From Phialocephala subalpina (lineage: Eukaryota; Ascomycota; Leotiomycetes; Helotiales; Mollisiaceae), in the NCBI GenBank assembly GCA_900073065.1, contig FJOG01000061.1, positions 125,333 to 139,179 on the forward strand: a DNA stretch of 13,847 nucleotides, in the 5' to 3' direction. Below, one piece after another: positions 8,330-13,847 of the stretch; positions within the stretch are counted from its first letter, which is position 1; the number at the start of each line of letters is the position of its first letter. Below the pieces are notes generated by a model. The model saw only the letters and a program-made list of their open reading frames with translations, did no database searches and had not been told where the DNA came from. The position numbers were made by a program, and so were the translations under genes.

Positions 8330-8620
8330 CGGTACTTATTAAGTGTTTTTATGGGCATTATAATTAATATCGGAGTAATTTAACGTTTGATAGCCGGGGA
8401 AAGCCAATTTTTAGCCCTTTAGCGAATTCGAGACGTTAAGTTAAACAAATCATAAGCCGGAAAAGCTATTATTAAGTTCGGGATTAAATAGACTTTATTA
8501 CTTGGTATTATCGATATTAAGATATTAGTTGGCTAGATTACGTTTCACGTGATATTAGTTAACGTATCGTTTTTATTTTGTTTTCGAGATATAAACAGGC
8601 TACGCGTTAAATTCGATAAT
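8330..8620 (+). pseudogene. Aspartic protease remnant of inner element
   Basis: The active-site block reads IINIGVI (Asn codon 8366-8368) where a D-T-G-A core is expected: Asp to Asn, Thr to Ile and Ala to Val, each a single transition. It is followed by ESQFLAL, IKFGIK, ITFHVILV (from 8537) and SFLFCFRDINRLRVKFDN, which match fungal copia proteases. The missing aspartate abolishes cleavage of the polyprotein. Confidence 0.82.
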
Positions 8621-8739
8621 CTCGATAATATGCTTATCTAAGGTAACGCGCGCATACTTATTATTAGAGTATTCAGATACCCGTGGATACTTTTAGATTT
8701 ATTAAAGAGCTTGGTTTATACGAACCAAGAAGCCACGAT

Positions 8740-9560
8740 TATGGAGGCCAATACGTGTCACTTAACCGAAATAAAACTACGATGGTTATATAAACGCTTT
8801 GGATACTTATTGGCAGTATAATTCGTGAGAGTCCTTGAACATAAAGGCTATAACGCAAATTTTGATAAAATCAAGAGGATAATAAAGTATTGCTAGTAAT
8901 GTTAAATTAATAATAGATCTTTAGGACGTTTTAAGTTCATATTGCGAGATAATTACGAATTTAATTATTTGGTTTATTTGGACGTTTTGTAGCTTGATAG
9001 CAAAGTGGTATTATAAGTCGTAAACGAGGTAATTATATTTCAAGCCGTTAGATTTCTTAGGGATATGTTAGCTAAAGAGGCTTAGAACGCTTTTCGAGTA
9101 TATTAGATTAACGTTTACCTCGGATTACTAGCGTTTGTAATTTATAACCCCGGAATAAACTTTAATTTTAAGGAATTCCGAGATAACGCGAAAGTTATAG
9201 ATATTAAGACGAAATAAATGCCAATCGAAGTATATAACTCTATTGGACTTGTAGAACGCTACCACGTGCCACTTAGACGTGCGTATAATATTCTATTAAA
9301 GGAGTTATTTAATCTTCCGAAGGAGGAGAAATTGTAAATGGCAATTAAAGCCGTGAATAATACTGCTAGTCTTGATGGCATTATGCCTATATTTCTCGTT
9401 TTTGGAGCGTTTCCCCGCATGTTATAATGGGATGTTCTAGCCGCATTAATTACAGCTCGAGTAGAGGCTATAAGAAATGCTATGATGGTAATCTGCGAGT
9501 ATTACGTAGCCCGTTAGATTACGGACGCTTTACGAATGAGAAATGGCCCCCGGACTAACC
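8740..9560 (+). pseudogene. Integrase domain remnant of inner element
   Basis: LRWLYKRFGYL and a C-x2-C pair (8891 and 8900) mark the zinc-binding part; the usual histidine before FGY-type sequence is tyrosine or lost. The core has LDVL (Asp 8981-8983), FVIYNPGINF (Asp to Asn, 9146-9148) and GLVERYHVPLRRAYNIL (Glu intact, 9254-9256), spaced D-x54-D-x35-E. So one catalytic residue of three is gone. The tail from 9340 (MAIKAVNNTASLDG, PIFLVFGAFPRM) is unusually well preserved and keeps many CpA/TpG. The domain would join cDNA ends to chromosomal DNA. Confidence 0.9.
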
Positions 9561-10203
9561 ACTTGGCAGATTTACCTATTAGTTTAAACGTATTCATATG
9601 GAGAAAAAGCAAAAGGTAGCAAGGACCGTTTACGCTGCTAATAATAGACAGAGAAATTTGTTAGATTTAATTACTTAATGGACCTAGAAACTTCCGGAGT
9701 ACGACTATAAAACTATTTTATAAGGACCCTAATTAAGCGGACGATAATAACTAACCGGAAGATTTCTTATTAACAGAAAACGTGTTAGAAGATATTACTC
9801 GAGAACTAGAAATGTTACGACGAAGCTTAAGACTAATGGACGAGTAGCCGATTATAAACGCGGAGGATATTCTCGATTTATCCCGCCTAACCGGAGAAAT
9901 TTAACTTATTATAAGAAACTCTCGAATAGTAATGGAGATCCTATCTTTTATCTTTAACCCGAATGATTATATCTTTATAACGCTCTTTATAAATAGTAGC
10001 GCTAGCCCGGAAACGATCGAAAACTTCTTGACCGAGAAGGAGACTCGAGATAAGCAAATATCAATCGAGCTATATACTAAGGGCATTATTACTACTCTCG
10101 GCGAGCTATTCGCGATTTCCCGAAGAAAGGAAATCGATGAATTACTAGCAAAAAGAGTATTTGAACTAATCTTTAGTAACTTTAAAGAGATTAGTAACTA
10201 GTG
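9561..10203 (+). pseudogene. Integrase-to-RT linker region of inner element
   Basis: The frame here is rich in acidic and basic residues, for example ENVLEDITRELEMLRRSLR (9778-9834) and the open piece 9932-10201 ending FSNFKEISN at a TAG. This is the variable tail between integrase and reverse transcriptase in copia polyproteins. No catalytic motif is expected. The ELEMLRRSLR part could be a short helix or coiled coil. Confidence 0.7.
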
Positions 10204-11080
10204 AATCTTTAGTTTGAGACTAGTTAATAAGGTTAAGGGTATGGGGACCGCAATACCCTACGAGAAATCTCGCCTAGTAATTTAAGTATTTAACGACAAA
10301 GGCAAGAAAATAATACTTACGTAATTACCGATTATTTAGCGAGTTAACTAACGAATTATCGTTATTTTGGCCCCGTTACTCAAAAGCAAAGGAATTAACC
10401 TCTACTTGAGAGATATCATTTAAACTTACGTGCAATTAATAACTTTACTAATACGCGTCATATTTACACGACCCCCGAAAGAGATAGCCCACGAATTACC
10501 ACCGGGCATTATTTTCAAGGTTATTAAGCCTTTTTATGGAGTCCCGGAAGCAGGTATACACTAGTACGGCACTTATAGTAATCACCATAAAGATAAACTC
10601 TCGATGGAAACGTTAACGTTTGACCCGTGCCTACTGGTTACTCGGAACAAAGATAGCCCATTCGGAATGATAGCTATGCAAACGGACGATATACTCATTC
10701 TAAGAGATAATACGTTCGTGGAATTAGAGCGTATTAAGCTAGAAAAGGCCAAACTAGTAACTAAGCCTATAGAATCTCTAGCGCGGGATACTCCATTAAT
10801 ATTCAATGGGTATAAACTAATAATAGACGGGAGTAACCCTAATATCACTTTACTCCAGAAAAGATAAAGGAAACGTTTGGCCCTAGTTAACCCTAAATCG
10901 GACGAATTTAAGTAAGCTTACCTCGAGCAACGCGCCCGAGGAGTATACATAGGCACGATTTATCAACTAGAGGCTACGTTCGATATGTCCATAGTAACTT
11001 AACACTAAGACCCCGGACGAGAGCAAATTATAGCTCTTAATAAGCGTTTATAGTAGCAAATAGATAACCTCAACCAAAAG
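10204..11080 (+). pseudogene. Reverse transcriptase domain remnant of inner element
   Basis: GMGTAIPYEKSRLVI opens the fingers region, followed by GKKIILT, then PPGIIFKVIKPFYGVPEAG (10501-10557) and the catalytic MQTDDILIL with both aspartates intact (10685-10690). The stretch 10604-10867 is open for 87 codons. Downstream ARGVYIGTIYQLEATFDMS and ALNKRL match the outer element. The enzyme would copy element RNA into cDNA. Stops before and after the catalytic block inactivate it although the active site is kept. A minus-strand open frame at 10582-10848 is only its shadow. Confidence 0.92.
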
Positions 11081-11701
11081 CTCCGATTTATATGCGTAAA
11101 CTTATCGTCTGCAAAGTTATTCGTTTTTATAAATGGTTTATTTGCTATAAACGTAGATTATAGCTTTTAGATCGGATACGTTATTATGCTAGGGAATAAG
11201 GAGTATAGCGATGGGAAATTCGACTTAATGGGGAACGTTTTATACTAAAGCTCGACTAAATATAAAAGGGTAACGCGCGCAGTTCTAGCTTTAAAACTAT
11301 ACGCGATAATAACAAGGATTAATATAGCGATATTAATTTCTATTACCCTTAATCTTATTATAAAGTAGCTAAGAGTAAGCCTTATCCCTATAGTCATTTG
11401 CACTAATTCGTTTTCGCTTTACGAGTATATAGTCAAACTTGGTATTACTAAGGAGAAGCGCCTAATGATCAATATTATAGCTATTAGATAATCATATAAA
11501 CGCAAAGAACTCTCGGAGATTTAATGGATTACTAGTAATAATAACCCGGCCGATACTATAACTAAGTTTACCGCTAATAAATCACTTAAGTTACTTATTA
11601 GCATTAACCACCTTAGCGTCAAAATACAAGGGTGGGTATAGCGTCCCGAAATATAAGAGCTAATTAGCAGAAATGAGAAGGAGAAGAAGCGCGATTATTA
11701 A
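11081..11701 (+). pseudogene. RNase H domain remnant of inner element
   Basis: FINGLFAINVDYSF (about 11120) corresponds to the start of the copia RNase H fold, with the first Asp changed to Asn when compared with FVDRLFANN in the outer element. STKYKRVTRAVLALKLYAI carries Lys where the second acidic residue (Glu) is expected. The end reads KEKRLMINIIAIR, a stop, SYKRKELSEI, NNNPADTITKF and QGWV. Both copies share this C-terminal signature. The enzyme is inactive. Confidence 0.88.
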
Positions 11702-11785
11702 GGAAGGCAAGGCGCAATAATAAACATATTTTTGGTGTTTTTTGATGTTTTTAGTGTTCCCCGATGCGCGAACTCTAATTAGTTC

Positions 11786-11843
11786 GGAGTTTATTAACTC
11801 CGCGGTTAGGGGATTTCCCCCAGTTTTAGCCTAAATAATTAGG
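11786..11843 (+). other. Hairpin cluster in 3' UTR of inner element
   Basis: Three inverted repeats follow one another: GGAGTTTATTAACTCC (11786-11801), GGGGATTTCCCC (11809-11820) and CCTAAATAATTAGG (11830-11843). The last two, joined by a CAGTTTTAG linker, match the order and spacing of the pair in the outer element's 3' UTR. The stems keep pairing despite base changes. Confidence 0.6.
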
Positions 11844-11976
11844 TAATAATACGCGTGACCGCGATTAGTTTCCGGTTAAATTTCCTTATAATACCCCCTT
11901 ATGTAGTAATGCACTTATAGCTACGATAATACTTCCTTTAGCTATTGTTTACCAGTTAAAAGGAGTATTTCTTTCC

Positions 11977-11993
11977 AAAGAAAGAATTATTAG
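11977..11993 (+). other. Candidate polypurine tract of inner element
   Basis: AAAGAAAGAATTATTAG abuts the 3' LTR. It matches the outer element's tract at 14 of 17 bases; two of the three differences are transitions. A role as plus-strand primer follows from its position. Confidence 0.55.
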
Positions 11994-12231
11994 TATTAGT
12001 ATAATCATGTGATCGCTTAGCGATAAGATAGAGGGGCGGATTTAGGGGTAAATAAAGGGGTGGAGCTCTGATTTCTATCACCCTAGTAACTATTATCTTA
12101 GTATTATTTCCTTAATTATATAGATAATTAGATGCCCCTTCTAGAAAGGGGTAGATAAACGAGACAGAATATATTCATTGACACCAGATTAAGATTTTAG
12201 TATTTGATAATAACCCTCGGACGTTCCAATA
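11994..12231 (+). repeat. 3' LTR of inner element
   Basis: This 238-bp repeat pairs with 5921-6158. It is the more A-rich copy in the G-rich tract and has lost G to A at several GpG/TpG sites there, while elsewhere the 5' LTR carries the mutated base. The two copies were therefore hit independently. Confidence 0.95.
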
Positions 12232-12236
12232 GTTTA
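12232..12236. repeat. Right target-site duplication of inner element (GTTTA)
   Basis: GTTTA directly follows the inner 3' LTR and equals 5916-5920. Outer-element sequence resumes after it. Confidence 0.93.
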
Positions 12237-12801
12237 ATTATGATTCGATTAAATGTTATTATTATACTTAATATTAAGTAACGAGAGTTACGTAAAGTGT
12301 TTTATTATAAGCGCAAAGTATTTAATCGTAAATATTTTGTCGAAAGGATTATTAAAGGTTATTTATCGAGGATAAACTATCGAAAATTATACTCGAAATC
12401 TTATCGGAAATATAATCGTAAATATAAGTTATTATTATTCGAGTAAAAGTTTGCGTTTTCTTAGTTAATAAAGACGAGAACTCAACTAAGAGGTTATCGC
12501 TTTGGGGCTATAAAATAATATTATTCTTAACGTTAATCTTAAGTAGCGCTCTAAGTTGCCTATCCCAAGTCTTCGTAAACGTTCGTTATTCTACGTGATA
12601 AACGCAAACTTAATTAGGTAACACAAGGTTAAGACTCCTCTTGCGCTTCCTTTTTAAGTCTTTTAATAATCGTAACGTTTTTGGCGCATTTTTTCAAGAA
12701 GCCTCCAGAATCGTATTAATTATTTTAAGCGCGTAACTACTTCTTTTATATCGCAATTAACCTCTTTTAATATAAACCTAACTATTCCATAGTTAATTAA
12801 A
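12237..12801 (-). other. 5' UTR of outer element
   Basis: This piece of the outer element was cut from its gag-pol by the insertion. Read on the minus strand it runs from the candidate primer-binding site to the insertion point. In the gag-pol register the last part (12238-12258) has several stops close together and no gag-like string, so I take it as leader. At about 565 bp it is longer than the leader I infer for the inner element, which may mean gag began slightly inside it. Confidence 0.6.
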
Positions 12802-12815
12802 TAACTACTAATTAG
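12802..12815 (-). other. Candidate primer-binding site of outer element
   Basis: On the minus strand this reads CTAATTAGTAGTTA immediately after the 5' LTR. It differs from the inner element's site (6159-6172) by one G-to-A change of the RIP type. Confidence 0.5.
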
Positions 12816-13024
12816 TGTTAGTATTACCAGGAATACTAGTTCATATATGAAAAAGTTAAAAACAAAGTATAATAAGATTATATTATTATATTCATTAAGT
12901 TATAAATAATTAGAAGTAAAAGTATAAAGTTAAAGAGTTATATCCTCCAACTTTGCGCGTTCTCACGCTAGTCCTAGTGCAGCCTAGCGTCGCACGTGAT
13001 CACGTGCTTACTCTTATACCCATA
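12816..13024 (-). repeat. 5' LTR of outer element
   Basis: This 209-bp repeat pairs with 270-478. It keeps TGTTAGTATTACCAGG at its plus-strand left edge, where the left copy has been changed at several sites. From 12930 to 13024 it is identical to the left copy except for one transition. It would have carried the promoter for the outer element's RNA. Confidence 0.93.
12992..13007. promoter_or_regulatory. 16-bp palindrome, second copy
   Basis: GCACGTGATCACGTGC is repeated unchanged from 446-461. This is the copy in the 5' LTR, the position from which the element's RNA would be transcribed. Confidence 0.5.
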
Positions 13025-13029
13025 ATATA
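13025..13029. repeat. Right target-site duplication of outer element (ATATA)
   Basis: ATATA directly follows the right LTR and equals 265-269. Confidence 0.7.
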
Positions 13030-13075
13030 AATTTTTAATTAAATAATTAATATAAAAAATAATTAAAATATAAAA
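13030..13075. other. Short A+T-rich spacer between outer element and older copy
   Basis: This is 46 bp of nearly pure A and T, continuous with 1-264 before the outer insertion. Nothing else can be read in it. Confidence 0.6.
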
Positions 13076-13262
13076 TATTAATATTATCAAGAATATTTAT
13101 TATATATAATAAATTAAAAACGTAATATAATAAGATTATATTATTATATTTCGTTGAATTCTAAATAATTAAAAAGTTATATTTATTAATTTTACGCGTT
13201 CTTATATTAATTTTAATATAATTTAATATTATATATAAATATATATTTATTTTATATTTATA
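13076..13262 (-). repeat. Degraded 3' LTR of older copy
   Basis: TATTAATATTATCAAGAATA at the left edge corresponds to TGTTAGTATTACCAGGAATA of the outer LTR by transitions alone. The middle block, with the paired AATATAATAAGATTATATT stretch, is kept. The E-box palindrome is erased. Length is 187 bp against 209, through a deletion of about 22 bp. Confidence 0.82.
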
Positions 13263-13539
13263 TTAGTATTTCTTTTTTTATAATAAAACAAAAATTAATT
13301 TTCTAAAGAAATAATATAATTATTTTTTATTCTTATTATATATTATTAGTATATAAAATTCGTTAATATTCCAATAATAAAGAAATATATATTTAAATTA
13401 TTTAATTTATTAGAAATTATAAATATTAAGAATAAAAGAATTCTTTTATTTTTAGTTTTATTCATTAGATAATTACGATTTTAAAAATATAATATATAAA
13501 TTACTTTTTTATTTTTTATTTTTTTTATTTCTTTTCGTT

Positions 13540-13847
13540 TTATTTTATTATTTTATTATCCTTTTTTCTTTTAATTTATCCTTTTATTCTTATTATAAAA
13601 TAATTAATATTTAAATTTTTTTTAAAGTTTTATTAAATATTAATTTCGTTATAATATTAATTATATTATTTTATTTATTAATTTATTGAATTTATTATAA
13701 TTCTTTATATTTATACGATTAATATAAAATTATAATATTAATTATTAAATATTTAATTTGATTAAATATTCGTATAAAAAAATAAGAATTAATATAAATA
13801 ATAATAAGAATAATAATAAATTCAAATTATTCTATTATTATATTATA
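13540..13847 (-). pseudogene. RNase H end of gag-pol in older copy
   Basis: This matches 732-1055 of the outer element base for base apart from transitions and a few indels; the stop corresponds to TAA at 13542-13540. Translation is saturated with stops and Ile, Asn, Lys, Tyr and Leu codons, so the protein is recognised only through its better-preserved relative. It is cut by the window end. Confidence 0.75.

Larger units (their letters stand above)
6290..11701 (+). pseudogene. gag-pol polyprotein of inner element, RIP-inactivated
   Basis: Every copia motif lies in the same plus-strand frame: gag core (7217-7790), zinc knuckle (7937), protease (8366), integrase (8981, 9146, 9254), reverse transcriptase (10685-10690) and the RNase H end (11450-11640). 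No frameshift is seen in about 4.5 kb. Premature stops are mostly TAA or TAG, as expected from CAA and CAG. The longest stop-free pieces are 7259-7504 (gag), 9932-10201 (linker) and 10604-10867 (reverse transcriptase). The start is a guess: the frame reads plausibly from about 6290, though with many stops before 6674. The end at TAA 11699-11701 is likely but not certain. Total length is about 1,800 codons. A single Gag-Pol frame without frameshift is usual for copia elements. No working product is expected. Confidence 0.92.
11702..11993 (+). other. 3' UTR of inner element
   Basis: This segment separates the gag-pol stop from the 3' LTR. It holds three inverted repeats in a row at 11786-11843 and ends in the purine-rich 17-mer at 11977-11993. 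I see no coding frame of note. Confidence 0.65.
5921..12231 (+). mobile_element. Inner Ty1/copia LTR retrotransposon, nested, RIP-mutated
   Basis: A 6,311-bp copia element on the plus strand sits inside the outer element in the opposite orientation. It has 238-bp LTRs at both ends, a GTTTA duplication, a candidate primer-binding site after the 5' LTR, one gag-pol frame (about 6290-11701), a 3' UTR with hairpins and a purine-rich tract before the 3' LTR. It is related to the outer element throughout gag-pol but is a different family: the LTRs show no overall similarity. It is less A+T-rich and keeps more CpA/TpG, especially at its 5' end and around 9300-9660, so it is younger or was less exposed to RIP. 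Stops and missense changes still make it non-autonomous. Confidence 0.96.
270..13024 (-). mobile_element. Outer Ty1/copia LTR retrotransposon, RIP-inactivated and interrupted
   Basis: A complete but dead copia-type retrotransposon lies on the minus strand. Its 3' LTR is at 270-478 and its 5' LTR at 12816-13024, both 209 bp, flanked by ATATA duplications. Read on the minus strand the order is 5' LTR, candidate primer-binding site, 5' UTR, gag, zinc knuckle, protease, integrase, reverse transcriptase, RNase H, 3' UTR with hairpins, purine-rich tract, 3' LTR. Integrase before reverse transcriptase defines the copia order. The inner element interrupts it at 5921-12236; without that insert it is about 6,439 bp. 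The LTRs differ only by transitions (about 17 by my count), as expected from RIP. It cannot encode a working protein, and any new movement would need proteins supplied from elsewhere. Confidence 0.95.
13076..13847 (-). mobile_element. Older, heavily RIP-mutated copy of outer family (3' end, cut by window end)
   Basis: This segment aligns from end to end with 270-1055: first the LTR, then the 3' UTR, then the 3' part of gag-pol, in the same minus orientation. It is a separate insertion, because spacer and a target-site duplication lie between it and the outer LTR. Almost every CpA/TpG is gone, and small indels have accumulated (for example about 22 bp missing in the LTR and a short deletion in RNase H). 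The rest lies beyond the window. Confidence 0.88.

Noticed and set aside
10582..10848. An 88-codon minus-strand open frame
   Set aside because: It is antisense to the reverse transcriptase core, which is clearly the coding strand (MQTDDILIL).
12816..13262. A tandem LTR pair of one element (12816-13024 and 13076-13262)
   Set aside because: The second LTR is far more mutated, has a deletion, and continues into its own 3' UTR and RNase H. An ATATA duplication closes the first. They belong to separate insertions.

Overview
This window contains no host gene that I can recognise. It is a nest of decayed Ty1/copia (Pseudoviridae-type) LTR retrotransposons of a filamentous fungus. The extreme A+T bias, the loss of CpA/TpG with CpG kept, the purely transitional differences between paired LTRs and the stop codons scattered along otherwise intact frames are the marks of repeat-induced point mutation (RIP). 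That points to an ascomycete of the Pezizomycotina; I cannot name the species.

Layout. Positions 1-264 are gene-free, very A+T-rich target DNA. An outer copia element on the minus strand spans 270-13024. It has two 209-bp LTRs (270-478 and 12816-13024), an ATATA target-site duplication on each side, and one long minus-strand gag-pol frame (about 732-5915). It is split at 5920/12237 by an inner, less mutated copia element on the plus strand (5921-12231). The inner element has 238-bp LTRs (5921-6158 and 11994-12231), a GTTTA target-site duplication and a plus-strand gag-pol frame (about 6290-11701). Removing the inner element and one duplication copy leaves an outer element of about 6.44 kb; the inner element is 6.31 kb. 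To the right, from 13076 to the window end, lies the 3' end (LTR, 3' UTR, start of RNase H) of a third, much older copy of the outer family in the same orientation.

Both gag-pol pseudogenes keep one reading frame from gag through zinc knuckle, protease, integrase, reverse transcriptase and RNase H. They are broken only by in-frame stops and missense changes, several at catalytic residues. The integrase D-x54-D-x35-E spacing is preserved exactly in both. The order of events is: old outer-family copy, then outer element landing 46 bp beside it, then inner element landing near the 5' end of the outer gag. The degree of RIP follows this order.

The two families share control sequences: a 14-bp motif directly after the 5' LTR (candidate primer-binding site), a 17-bp motif directly before the 3' LTR (candidate polypurine tract), and a pair of adjacent hairpins in the 3' UTR. 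Nothing here looks like a functional gene, RNA gene or CRISPR array. The most interesting signals are the conserved 3' UTR hairpin pair, the half-LTR that resisted RIP, and the readable RIP layering.
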